DNA of 64,000 nucleotides from Tribonema minus (Eukaryota; Sar; Xanthophyceae; Tribonematales; Tribonemataceae): NCBI GenBank assembly GCA_017506865.1, contig JAFCMP010000110.1:62001-126000 (forward strand), read 5' to 3'. The position numbers and the translations under genes were made by a program. The notes beneath the pieces are model-generated. The model worked only from the letters and a program-made list of their open reading frames with translations, had not been told where the DNA came from and made no database searches. Below, one piece after another: positions 21,092-31,558 of this stretch; position 1 is the stretch's first letter; each line of letters begins with the position of its first letter.

Positions 21092-22890
21092 ATGGAAGTG
21101 AGGCGCAGGAGGAGAGCGAAGCAAAAGGATGGTGTGACGGGGCTGGAGCCCGAGATAGAGATCCTTACAGCCAAAATCAAATGGCTGCGAAAGTTGACGG
21201 AGGAAGAGTTCCAGCAGCACAAGGCTGCTGCTGCTGGCGAGGCTGCTGCTGGCGAGGCTCCTGCTAGCGATAGCAGCATCATACAGGACCATACAGCATC
21301 AGGGCCTGCTATAGCAGCAAGCGCTACCAGGAGGCCTGCAGCAGCAGGGCCAAAGAGGGCTGTGCCAGCAGCATCAGCAGCAGTCAGGGCCAACGATCCG
21401 CTCCGCTCATCCGCGACCCTGAAACCCAAAAAGCAACCGAGCACTTATGCTATAGTGAAGTCAGTCAAGACACTCAAACTGTTGAAGTTTGATAATGGTA
21501 GATTCTTGGCCTCACTTAGACGCACCAGAAGAGCTGTTGGTTGTTGAAGTTGAGACGGGTGGAGCCGTGCTATTGCACGCTGAGCAGTGATATGACAGTT
21601 GAAGTTGGCATGAAGTTGAAGTATGAATATCACCGTTGAAGTTCAATATCACATCAGGAACAACATCAACTTCAACAAGTGAGTAGTCAGCAGATGCCCC
21701 TGACATAGGGCTACAGCATGCCATAACCCAACTTCAACACCTGTTCTGCCCTGGAGACTTTACTATAGCATAAGTGCTCGGTTGCTTTTTGAGTTTCAGG
21801 GTCGCGGATGAGCGGAGCGGATCCTGGGCCACCAGAACTTCAAAGCCTGACGATGGCAGCAGCAGCGATGGCGACAGTTCTGGAGAAGCAGCCGCACCAA
21901 GGAAGCATACACCGAGAGACACCACCAGAAGCAGCGACTCAGGTGACTACGACAGCAGCGATCTCGACAGCCCTGCCATTGCATCAAGGCCTGCTGCTGG
22001 CTTCACTGCCATGCATAAAGCGATGGCGGCACTGGAGGGGCGCGTGCACAAGGCGGAGGCCGCTGTCGCAACGCTGCAGGCAGAGATACAGCAGCGCCAG
22101 GCGGTCGCAGCGGCTCTGGAGGCGCGTGTGCGCAAGGCGGAGGAGGGAAATGAAAGGCTGCAGGCAGAGATGCAGCAGCGCCTGGCGGTAGCGGCTGACC
22201 TGGAGGCGCGGGTGCGAGCTCTGGAAGCGGCAGTGGCAGTGCCACAGGCAGTGGAGGCGGCGGCCGTGCAGCCTACATGGATGCGGAGGCCGTGCAGCCT
22301 ACAGAGGCTGCGAATGCAGATGCGGCGGATATTGCGCAAACGCGCGCGCCGCAGGCAGCAGGCGAGCCCGCCGCCAAGCGCGTGCGAGTTGACGAGGAGA
22401 GCGTCATGTACGACAAGGTGAGGGAACGCACAACGTTGTCATTTGTATCGCTTGCATGTGATCGGTGCTGCACCCGAACCTGTTGTGTAAATGTATACAA
22501 TTGACACCGTTGTGCCTTGTCGTCGCTTGCGCACAGGGTCTGAGCGAGGACGATGCAGATTCCTGCAGCGTTTCGTTGCAGGCACAGATGCGGCAGCGTC
22601 AGCCGACGGCAGCTGAGCTAGAGGCGCTGGGGGGGCCTTACTGGTGCTTCTGGCGCGGGTGCGAACAGCAAGGTTTTCATACCGACCATTTCGTCTTTGA
22701 CAGTGTCAGGTTCGACTCGTACCTGTGTCCCGCCCACAGCAGCGTCAGCCTCAACCCCATAGCCTATGGCATCACGGCCACCACCATCGCCGATGTTGAT
22801 GCACTCATCAAGTCCAACACCCTTGAGCCTCTCGTCGCCCTAGCCATGACGTCGCTTCTGGATGTCATGGCATTCGCAAATACGTTATAA
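21092..22890 (+). CDS. Coiled-coil protein with Cys/His C-terminal domain, disrupted
   Basis: The first part starts at ATG 21092: a basic N-terminus, a helix (AKIKWLRKLTEEEFQQHK), then Ala-rich sequence. An inverted-repeat block (21392-21829) interrupts it. The frame resumes as an acidic Ser/Asp linker and a coiled coil with two similar units (LEARVRKAEEGNERLQAEM and relatives). Near 22262-22303 a 26-bp tandem duplication shifts the frame, after which a KRVR motif follows. An intron, 22418-22536 (GTGAGG...CACAG), joins in phase to a final exon with GGPYWCFWRGCEQQGFHTDH and a CPAH motif, ending at 22890. The family is unknown. The Cys/His spacing hints at metal binding. Confidence 0.5.
21392..21829. 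repeat. Inverted repeat with 70-bp arms
   Basis: The arm at 21392-21463 is repeated inverted at about 21758-21829 with very few changes, around some 295 bp rich in TTGAAGTT motifs. It may be a fold-back insertion in the surrounding gene or an inverted duplication of an exon end. Confidence 0.8.
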
Positions 22891-22959
22891 AGGCATCCCT
22901 GATGTCGTGCATACCGGGTCATGTTTAATAATACCAACAGATGCAAAATTTCGCTGCTG

Positions 22960-23300
22960 CTACATGCACAGTGCAAGCATCTGCAAAGCGCTTTGCGCTT
23001 ATAAATCGCTGCGCGGTTTGCTGCGCGGTTCGCTGCGTGAGTTGCCTGCTGTGTCGATTGTGTCCTTTGTGCAAGTGCGAAGCACTTATAAATCGCAAGA
23101 GGGCGGCCTGAAGGCCGCGTCGCCGACGGCGACACTTCGCTCTTATGAATCGCTGCGCGGTTTGCAGAGCGATTTGTCTGTCGTGTCAATCGTGTCTGGT
23201 GCACACCTGTGTGTTAATTGTGTCAAATGTGTGTCGGTCGTGTCAATTGTGTCTAGAGTGTGCCTTGTGTCACTTGTCAAACGTGTCACACATGCGTATG
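22960..23300 (+). repeat. Mini-hairpin cluster plus TG-rich array
   Basis: Hairpins lie at 22983-22996 (GCAAAGCGCTTTGC), 23073-23087 (AAGTGC-GAA-GCACTT), 23103-23118 (GCGGCC-TGAA-GGCCGC) and, directly abutting, 23119-23133 (GTCGCC-GAC-GGCGAC). The first two are each followed by TTATAAATCGC. GTGTCAATTGTGTC-type repeats follow. Confidence 0.85.
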
Positions 23301-23369
23301 TCATTCACCTAGTAGTTGTGCATCAACATGAGTGCCTACAAATGCCCATATTTTACCCTACAGTCTTTC

Positions 23370-23660
23370 GAGTCTACATGACTACCCGAACTTCATTTCG
23401 TAACGACCCGAGAAATCTGAAAACTTTGTTTTTCCAGGATTGGGCTAGCTTTTCCAATATACGACAATACTGACAGTTATTTAATTCACCTCAATTAATT
23501 GAATATTATTGGAAATAATTCTGAGGGACTTTCAACCAGGGTACATCCCGATCTTGCTGTCTCTTTCTGTGAGACTAGTACCTACAGACATCAGAAAAAT
23601 TCAATACAGACAAAAAAATTCAAAAAGTTTGGAAAAGTGTAGACTTCGTCATTTGAGAAC
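23370..23660 (+). repeat. AT-rich dispersed repeat, copy 1
   Basis: It matches 50300-50570 over nearly its whole length, sharing ACGACAATACTGACAGTTAT and ATTCTGAGGGACTTTCAACC. It lies between TG-rich arrays, as does the other copy. It has no coding potential and no terminal inverted repeats that I can see. It is probably a non-autonomous mobile element or satellite-associated block. Confidence 0.8.
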
Positions 23661-23779
23661 TACAGGTACATGTAACACAGTTTGTGTGTTGGATATGTGA
23701 ACCAAACAGTAAAGTTGAAGTATGTGGCATCAATAAGCTTGAAGTTCACAGTCGACATTACTTGCTCTTCACAAGTGCA

Positions 23780-24190
23780 CTTTGTAAGCGCTCTTTGCTG
23801 GTGCTCTTCGCAGGTGCGCTCTATGCTGTTCCTGTTATGCTGTGACTCGGCAGCGAGTGCAGGCGGTAGCGCGATCATGGTAGCTTTTGACACTATTGAC
23901 GCGTGCATATCAATATACACAGCTGGTCACCAGTGTTTGATATGCGTCTGTTGCGTCTGTTGTATCAATCGTGTCTGTTGTGTATCATGTGTCTCGTGCA
24001 TACATGTGTGTCAATCGTGTCTGTTGCGTCTGTTGTGTCAATCGTGTCTGTTGTGTGCCATTTGCTGCTTGCTCGTGCAGCTGCTTGGAAAGCAGCACAT
24101 GTACAGTAGTGTCTGCTGCGTCTGTTGTGTCAATCGTGTCCAGTGCATACATTTGTGTCAAACGTGCGTCAAGCGTGTCAATTGTGCATG
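23780..24190 (+). repeat. TG-rich array with GCGGTAGCGCGA module
   Basis: Begins with a CTCTTCGCAGGTGCGCTC region and AGGCGGTAGCGCGATCATGG, then degenerate GTGTCAATCGTGTCTGTTGC repeats. The open frames running through it are low-complexity Cys/Val repeats and are not genes. Confidence 0.8.
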
Positions 24191-24261
24191 TATGTAAAAT
24201 TTCATGCAAATATAATATTGGTATCGGTGCAGTTCACACGTGTACAGAGGGAACAATCACC

Positions 24262-24996
24262 ATGCGCAACAAGAGACAGCATGACCATGCATCTGCGGTG
24301 TCAATGCCGGTGGCGCTCCGTGCCGACGCCATACACAAAGACGTCAACGAACTGAAGATGAGCGACGTGCTTGACCCTAAGATGGCGAGCGCCACAGATA
24401 CACCATGTGTGTGCCCGTGCTGCAAGAAAAAAGTCATTCCTTGTGTGCCTACGATCCGGAGACCATACTTTCGTCATGAAGCAGGATCGACATGTGCCGG
24501 CATGCGCGACAAGGTCTCAGGTTCCACATCACTTGGCGAGTCATTGCAGCATATCATCGCTAAAACTCTGGTAGCCATGAGAGTCGGAGAGTTTGTTGTG
24601 AAATGTGATTGTGTGCGGTGTGATGGTCTCATGCACTGCCACCGATTTGAAGAGGGCAGTGCGCGTGCAGAGCACCATATACACATTGATGAGAGCCTGT
24701 ACATCATTGATGTGATGATTAGGGACGAGCATGGGGTGGACATTGCCATTGAGATAAAGCACTCCCACAGAGTGCCTTTGTCAAAGATGGAAGCTCTGGC
24801 GTCGATCGGAATGCACGTCATCGAGGTGCACGCCAAAGAGGTCATTGAGTTCTTCCTTGATGGTGAGAGCGAGGAAAGGTCTCCAGTCCGAAACATCTCC
24901 TCTAACATGTGTGAGACGTGCACAGAAGCAGAACAAGGCACTCACTGTTCAAAAGCAGAAGATGCTCAAGCGGCTATCCAGCGCATGTGCCGCTGA
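24262..24996 (+). CDS. CoiA-like nuclease
   Basis: This 244-residue intron-less frame starts at ATG 24262. A Cys cluster (CVCPCCKKKVIPC) is followed by the RRPYFRHEAGSTC segment, the zinc-binding N-terminal layout of competence CoiA-like proteins. After a helix (SLQHIIAKTL) comes an IDVMI strand and, about 13 residues on, AIEIKHSHR. This is the Asp...Glu-x-Lys signature of a PD-(D/E)XK nuclease with the CoiA-typical His after Lys. CoiA-like proteins occur in bacteria and are also encoded by several giant algal viruses; the biochemical role is DNA processing or cleavage, by family. The tail is acidic and Cys-containing. Nearby mini-hairpin/TG modules flank it on both sides. Function is inferred from motifs; I rate the family assignment fairly high. 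Confidence 0.7.
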   Translation: MRNKRQHDHASAVSMPVALRADAIHKDVNELKMSDVLDPKMASATDTPCVCPCCKKKVIPCVPTIRRPYFRHEAGSTCAGMRDKVSGSTSLGESLQHIIAKTLVAMRVGEFVVKCDCVRCDGLMHCHRFEEGSARAEHHIHIDESLYIIDVMIRDEHGVDIAIEIKHSHRVPLSKMEALASIGMHVIEVHAKEVIEFFLDGESEERSPVRNISSNMCETCTEAEQGTHCSKAEDAQAAIQRMCR

Positions 24997-25672
24997 CAAT
25001 AGCGACAGCAAGTCTTCATCTGGTGATAGTGAGTCGTCACATTGTGCACCGCACAGTAAGGGTGCAAACAGCACCATGCAAGCGCGAAGCTCTTATAGCA
25101 CACAAAGCGTGCTGCCACCCGTTTGTAGTACATGTGAAGGCAGGGTGAGAGAATCATGGCATACGTATTGCACAACATGTTATTGGGCACGACGGAGGCG
25201 AGCAAGTGCGGCACTGGAGAAAGCGCAACGCAAGGCATCCGAAGAGGCCGCAGCGCATGCGGCGGAGATGAAAGCGGCGGATGCGCGCGAGAAGGCTCAA
25301 GCCGTGGAGAAGGAGGAACGTGAGAAGGCGCAGCGCAGGGCATCCCAAGAGGCCGCAGCGCATGCGGCGGAGATGAAAGCGGCGGATGCGCGCGAGAAGG
25401 CTCAAGCCATGGAGAAGGAGGAACGTGAGAAGGCTGAAGCCCTGGAGAAACGATACAGAGACAGGGTTGCAGCAAAGATGGATCAGAAACTCGCAAAGTT
25501 GCACAAGGAAGAGCGTGCACGAGAAAAGAGGAAAGCAAAGCAACAGGCGGAGCGAGCTGAGATAAAAAGACAGAATTCGGAATTTCTACTCAGCAAATAC
25601 GGTCCTTTGGAGGGGGGGACGGGGAAAAATGACAAGCAGGGTTTGTTTGCACTGCGCAGTGATGCACGGTAG
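24962..25672 (+). CDS. Zinc-ribbon and coiled-coil protein
   Basis: The frame is shifted by one base against the CoiA-like gene and overlaps its last 35 bp. It may be a separate gene or the displaced C-terminus of the same protein. It begins with a Ser/Asp-rich linker. A CSTCEGRVRESWHTYCTTCY segment (two CxxC pairs) follows, then a long charged helix holding two nearly identical units of about 40 residues (AAHAAEMKAADAREKAQA). It ends in a Lys/Arg/Glu coiled coil. A diverged GCGAAGCTCTTATA hairpin lies inside the coding sequence near 25083. Confidence 0.5.
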   Translation: MLKRLSSACAADNSDSKSSSGDSESSHCAPHSKGANSTMQARSSYSTQSVLPPVCSTCEGRVRESWHTYCTTCYWARRRRASAALEKAQRKASEEAAAHAAEMKAADAREKAQAVEKEEREKAQRRASQEAAAHAAEMKAADAREKAQAMEKEEREKAEALEKRYRDRVAAKMDQKLAKLHKEERAREKRKAKQQAERAEIKRQNSEFLLSKYGPLEGGTGKNDKQGLFALRSDAR

Positions 25673-25870
25673 CAAGCGCAGGCGGTAGCGCGACCGTTGC
25701 AGCTGTTGACACTTATGACACAAGCCTGGCAATGCACACCATTGACAATTTCGTTTCTCTTGTGTCAAGCTTGTGCCAAGCGTGTCAATAGTGTGAAACA
25801 GTGTCACATGTGTCTATTGTGTCAAGTGTGTCAATGCAGTGTCAATTGTGTCATCAGTAAGAAAGGTATG
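25660..25870 (+). repeat. TG-rich module with GCGGTAGCGCGACCGTTGCAG
   Basis: The module overlaps the stop of the preceding gene, then gives TTGACACTTATGACAC and GTGTCAATAGTGTG repeats. The segment GTGTGAAACAGTGTCACATG is shared with 33590 and 46138. Confidence 0.8.
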
Positions 25871-26167
25871 CCAAGAACTGGGGCTTCACATTAATTCTTT
25901 CAAACGGATGTTACATAACCCCAGTTGACAACGTCTGCCCTTTCAGGGACTGCTCGGTGTTTTGAACCGGCAATTAGCCTTTCGGCATTTTCTGGACATC
26001 GGTGTTTGATTATTTTATTACCATAGCCTTTATTATATTGAAATTCATTTATTAAATACAATTGAGATGACAGCTCTGCAGGTCACTCACTCTCACTCTC
26101 TGTGCTTAAATCAGAGCAGAAAAAATATTGGGATTCGTTATAAGAGCCAGGTCATGGCCATACCACG

Positions 26168-28585
26168 ATGACCAAGAACCCTGACAAGAAGCCTGCCAAG
26201 AGGGGCGCTGGCAAGAAGCCGACCAAGAAGGTGCGCAAGAAGCGCTCTGCAGAGGAGGTCGCAGAGGGCAAGAAGAAGATCGCTGAAGACCGTGCAAAAG
26301 CCAAAACTGATACAGATGTGAACAACCTGCGCAACCGGCTCTTCAAGGCTTTCGGCGATGCGATTTACAAGAAGAACGGCGAGCTCCCAAGCGCAGTCAA
26401 GCTGCTCTCGTCCCTTTTACTGCGCACGTTCGGTGTGCTGAAGGGGGGGAAGGATGATGTCAAACCTGAACGCGTGAGCACCATCCCAGTCGGCCTAAAA
26501 ACGATGCTTCGTGATTCCCCTATAGAAGGCATCACCGTGGACGCCATCATCGACAAGTTCACCGCCGTCTCAGATCACGCATCGAAGGTGCGAGTCAACG
26601 CGTCTCTATTGGCCAACTACATCTTCATCAGGTCCCTCAACGAGGAACAAACACTTCCTGCTGCGGACGCAGCTTTCTTCAAAGCGTGTCTATCATGTTG
26701 CAGGGGAGGCACCGGGGGCTGTGCGGCGGTCAAGCAGCAATTTGTTGCTTTCTCGGCTGCCACTGGCATCACAGCATATCAACCTATGCCGGGAACTTCG
26801 AGAGTGGTCGAGAATCAAGCGGATGATATGGCAGTGGCAGCAAAGACGTTCATCGAAGTTCACTTCAATGACAGGAGACATACTCTGCTGAAGTGGGGTC
26901 TAAAAATCAAGCTGCGTGGGCGAGTGCCATTCCACCAGAAGGTATTTGAGAGACGTGTGGGGGAGCTCTGCTCGTTCGTGCTGTCCGACAGATCTGAGAT
27001 GGATGTGATGGCGGCGCTACGTGATGAGCTGCAGCGCCTCGGCTTCAACAATTGCTTCGACGACATTGAGCAGCTGTGTTCCACAGTTATGGATTTCTAC
27101 GGATCTGATGACCCAAGCAAACTGAGGCACCTTCTGGAGCTTCAAGAGATGTATCTCACTGAGGACCGACACCAATACGACTCCATCTGCAGTGAAGCGT
27201 ACGCCTCTTTCCCGAAGCTTCAGCCGGTAGACACCAACAAAGCGGCGCGACGGGCAATGCTGGACCAGTGGTCGTTCTACGAGGCCCCGCCAAAGATCAT
27301 GAGCCCTCTTCCAATCAACCACAATGCGGCAACTTTCATCAGACTGTGCAGGAAGTCAGTCTGTGAGCTATTCCCAAAGATGAAGGTCTGCATCGAAGAT
27401 GGTGATCCGTGGTGGTACAAGGTCATCATGGATCCATTCAGCAAGGATGCGAACATACCCCGTCTGCGGACCAGTTTCAACAAGTATGCTCGGAGCGAGC
27501 ATGGCATGTTTGCTGCGCTGAAGATGGTGAGAGATGGCAGAGACATACCAGCGCCGTGGATGATCGGCCCCTCCTTCGAAACGGACGGAAAGCAGATGCG
27601 GCTACAACTCATCACCCCCGCTTTGGATCACCCAGGGGCACCTGGTCTTCGACAGCTTCAAGAAGCGGGTTATCACGTCAGCTTTGAGGACACCACACTT
27701 TTAGAAATACTGGAGAGAGGGGATGGAGTCTATAACCTACGCCACGTCCACACAGCTGCAGGTCTAGGTGGTTTTGACGATGTCACGGTCACACCGGTGG
27801 ATCCTGGCCAGGTTTGCGTCGTGGAGGGTAACCACATCTGAGGACAGGAGTGGCGACTCGAGAATGCTGCAGATATAGTGTTCGGCAATCATCCACGCGT
27901 CACATTCAGCAACGAGGAGTGGCAGACCAAGACGTTCACAAAGAAGTCCAAGAGTGTGGAGAAACAGCGCAGGAGGGATGGTACGCCATATGGACAGGCA
28001 TTGCAACAGCTGGAAGGGGAACGCAAGAACACCTGCGACCTGGCTACATTCATACGATACTGCAGGACATGGAAATTTGTGTGTGGCGCTGTGTCACACG
28101 GTGGAACGAGCTTCTTACCCCAAAGCGGCGGGGTCACCGATTTCTGTGTTTCAGGGCGATACAGAGGGCTACGGAGGAAATCGCAGAGCGGGTGGCTCCA
28201 ATCAAGGGAGGAAGGCAGCTGTACGGCAAACTCCTCGTTTTGTTTGAGGATGGTGTTTGGAAGCCCAAGAAAGGGTGTGCTGCTGCTCCGCTCAAGAAGA
28301 TTGTGAGAGCCATATGCCAGAGGGCTGTGGTAGTCATGGTACCTGCAGCGTTCAGCACAAAGACATGCCTAGGGTGCGGGTTTGAAAATCAGGATGGTAA
28401 CAACTATAGAACACGGCTGTGCACAACAAGCCATGGTTGTCCTACATCCACACACACCGAGTGTACTAGTAGAGTTCGATCGGGACCAGGGGGCGAAAGG
28501 CGTTATCGGCATGCGCGGGGTATATGTGATATCCGGCATCTGGAGCGCTCACCAAGACTGGAGGCCGAGAGGATACGAAACTTAG
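26168..28585 (+). pseudogene. Fanzor-type (TnpB-family) RNA-guided nuclease, decayed
   Basis: A 557-residue frame from ATG 26168 begins with a Lys-rich nuclear-signal-like tail (KKPAKRGAGKKPTKKVRKK). It ends just after VDPGQVCVVEG, which fits the RuvC-I motif (Asp at 27800). An in-frame TGA (27839) is followed by continuing similarity. Downstream frames give LLVLFEDGVWKPKKG and PLKKIVRAICQR, the conserved segment of Fanzor1 proteins, then STKTCLGCGF and a second Cys pair (zinc finger). Finally EFDRDQGAKG carries the RuvC-III DRD motif (28478-28486). At least two frameshifts lie between these blocks (near 28100 and 28440). The position before the zinc finger where Fanzor1 has Glu reads Ala here. 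I conclude a once complete Fanzor1 gene that is now inactive, unless introns or sequencing indels explain the breaks. A guide RNA would be expected next to its 3' end; a hAT sits there now. Confidence 0.75.
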
Positions 28586-28595
28586 TGGTTGTGAG

Positions 28596-31558
28596 TAGGG
28601 TTGGCAAAATGCGTATATTTGAAAAACAAATACGTATAAAATACCAGTATATACACGTACATGGCGTATATACTGGTACATTTCCGTATGTCACAAACAC
28701 AGATCAGCAGAACAGGCACTTCTTCAACTCAAACTTCAACAAAAAATCATGGGCATCATGCATTGAGCCAGAAACAACTGCTGCCACCATCACACTTGAC
28801 ATGCATTTAAATTGTGAGCGCTGCATGAGCTGCAATCAACAAGCAAGTTACGAGCACACTTGTGCACACAACCCAAAACGTGACGCCGCACACTACTCCT
28901 CAGTGTCCTCACCCTCCATCAGGCTAAGCATCACCTCCTCATCTGCCTTGTGCTCAAGCGTCTTATCATTCCCCCTTATGAACACCAACTTGCCACCACG
29001 CTCAAGGCCAAGCCTACTCTTGCATTTGGGGTAAACATTGCCCCACAGCGACCAGTTGCGCTCAGATGCACAAGCGGTGACATGGAATGACAGGAGCCGC
29101 ACAGCTACCTTAGACAGATGCGGATATGACTCTTTGCCCACCGTTTGCCACCACCCTCGACGCATTGTGCTGTCTGCAAGCTTAGTTTTGACCCTTCTAC
29201 CCTCAGTGACAGTTGTGCGTGTGGTCAGCATGGGGAGCGCATCTGTCATATGCTCTGGCAGCGGCGACAGCTGCAATTTGAAGAGCTCCGTCTTGATGTC
29301 CTGCGCATTCTGCACCCCCCCTAGCTCAATGCAGCAAGCCTTGGCTGCCTGCAGCTCTATGCTGCTGAGCTTGCTGAGTGGCATGAACCACTCACCATCC
29401 TGCTCAATGGCGTGAATTGGGTCTAGAGCAAACGCAGCAGGCCATGTTTTGTCGCGGTGCACCTCATAGCGCCGCTCAAACAGCGGCAGCACCGCCGCGC
29501 GCTTGGCGTTGTCCTCGTGCTCATCGAACGCCTTCGCGTGCTCGAGTAGCTGCTTCCATATGGGAAGCATTTGACTGAGCAGCGGTTGGTCGCTTTCAAG
29601 CTGATGAATGGCGTCAGACACGAGCTGCACAAGTTTGACGAGCGCCGCCACCTCCTCAAAGAAGTAATAGTCTGACCTGTTGCCGCGCCCCGGCACAACT
29701 GTAGCAGCGCCAGTGAACTCGCGCGCGTGAGTGCTGCCCTCTGATACCTTGGCCCAGTCGCGAGAAGCAACCATTAACCGGATGGCGTCCTCGGATTTGA
29801 GCAGGTCGCAGCAGATGAAGTGCAAGATGGCGAAGCGGGTCGGGCAGTTGGTGCGAATCTGCTTGACGCTGCCATACTTGAACACCTGCTGGTCCCTCAA
29901 GGCTGTGTGCACTTTCTCGCAGCTGGCGATGGTGTTCGACATCATCAGCGCCATGGAGTACGCTTTGTTGGCCCAAGCACAGCGAGTCGTCTTCTGTCCG
30001 TAAAGGTCCTTGATCAGGAGCGCAAATGCATGCGCCTGGCATCCTAGCAGAAGCCATGTGGGCTGCTTAGCTTTCATCTGCTCCAGTGCGTTTCTGTTGG
30101 CCTGAAACGCAATGCAATAGGACGCAGGACATGAGCATTGATAAGCAGCCTGAACATGTGCATTTGTTTATGCACCTGGCAACTGTTCACAAACACCACC
30201 AAGCATTGTGAAAGCACTGCGGCAGCATATGGAGCATATCATACAAAATGGTTAGGGGTACCATGTTGCAGTTCGCACAACAATATAGCAGCGGCTAGCT
30301 CATGAGCACCAGCAGATTTCAAACGTGATGGGCACAGCTATCTACCCATTGTCGTGGTCCAACTCACAAGATATTACTCCACACTGACACGAGAAAAGAA
30401 CATCAAAGCAAGACAATTCAGCCACTGGCTCGTACCTTCGTGTTGTCCATGACCATGCCAAGCATTCTGCCCAGGTCTCCCTTTGTGACCTCTGCTGCCC
30501 ACCGTAGGTGCTGCTCCATAATCCAGGCCGCATCCTTGCAGACACCACGTGCTGTCTCCGCCTTCACGAAGTAGGACCCGCCCTTTGGCAGCAGTACCAT
30601 GATGTTGATCATCGGCGAGCCCTGTCCAACGTGCCCGCGCCTCCACCCATCAGTTGCCGGCTGCAGGAGTGGCTGCAGGTCAATGGCTGCTGACACATTG
30701 GTGCCGACCCGGTTGTACTCTACATCCAGCATCTTGCCAGCCAGAGCTTTGCGGTTGGGGAGGGTGACGCCGAGAGCAGCAAACGCCGCCACGAGATCTT
30801 CGTGCTCGACCAGATTGAAGGCGACCCCCCCCCTTGAAGAAAAACCTGGCAAGGCTCTCTCGTGCCTCCGTCACCTGGCCTGCTGTGGCCATGAAATCCG
30901 CCGTGGTAACACGCTGGCGCTTGCTGCCAAGCTCTATTACCTCGCAGTCTTCGTCGGCAGCATTACAGGTGGAAGCAGCAGCTGCGGCAGCAGCTGTACT
31001 TGCTGCTGCGGCCACTGCTGATGAAGCAGCAGCTGCCTTGATGCATGCCTTACTCTCTAGGTGGGAGTCTGCGCAGCGGGAGGGATTGCTGCTACCCAAT
31101 TTGGCATGGCAGCGAAGGCATTTCAGCCATACGCAGTTCCCTTCCAGCTGTACATCAAAAGCGCCCCACCACACTGCTCTGCCTTTCCGCTTCTGATCGC
31201 GAAGCCTCTGATAGGTTGCACAGGCCTCTTTAGCCAGATCAGGCCCCACATCCGCACTGGCCATGGCCCGCAACTGTGTTCTAAACAATTGTTTTCGATG
31301 TCTTCAGCCTTGGCGCCAACATTTAAAGTTCGAACCCTTCAGCGTTGATGCCACTGTTGGAAACAGCAGCAAACCAGTGTGTCGCTGCTGCTGTTTTCGC
31401 AGTGCGAAGTCTGGTAGACCCTGAGGTTAAGCTACGGTAGTAAAAGGGAGAATATACGGCAAAATACGGATATTTCAAGCCAGTTTTTCAGATACGGGTT
31501 ATTATACCTATATACAGTATATACCGTATATATACGGAATACGGGTTTGCCAACCCTA
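28596..31558 (-). mobile_element. hAT transposon 1 (2,963 bp)
   Basis: Terminal inverted repeats TAGGGTTGGCAAA lie at both ends. An exact 8-bp target duplication GTTGTGAG is at 28588-28595 and 31559-31566. The subterminal 100 bp on each side are rich in CGTATA motifs, typical transposase-binding arrays. The transposase gene runs on the minus strand. The element lies between the Fanzor remnant and the 3' end of the gene at 31556-32164. Confidence 0.95.
28893..31264 (-). pseudogene. hAT transposase 1 (one frameshift)
   Basis: Exon 1 runs from ATG 31264 to 30436 and exon 2 from 30101 to 28893; the intron is GTACGA...TTTCAG and in phase. The N-terminus has a BED zinc finger (WWGAFDV, CLRC, then His and Cys), followed by an Ala-rich linker and the transposase core (LGRMLGMVMDNTK). 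The C-terminus has the hAT dimerisation region (SFHVTACASERNWSLWG). A run of ten C on the plus strand (about 30828-30837) breaks the frame after RFFFKGG; the related copy at 54.5-57.1 kb is continuous there. If the run is a sequencing error, the element may be intact. Confidence 0.9.

Noticed and set aside
23680..24200. Cys/Val-rich frames resembling a cysteine-rich protein
   Set aside because: They are translations of the GTGTCAATCGTGTCTGTTGC-type repeats seen at many other places.
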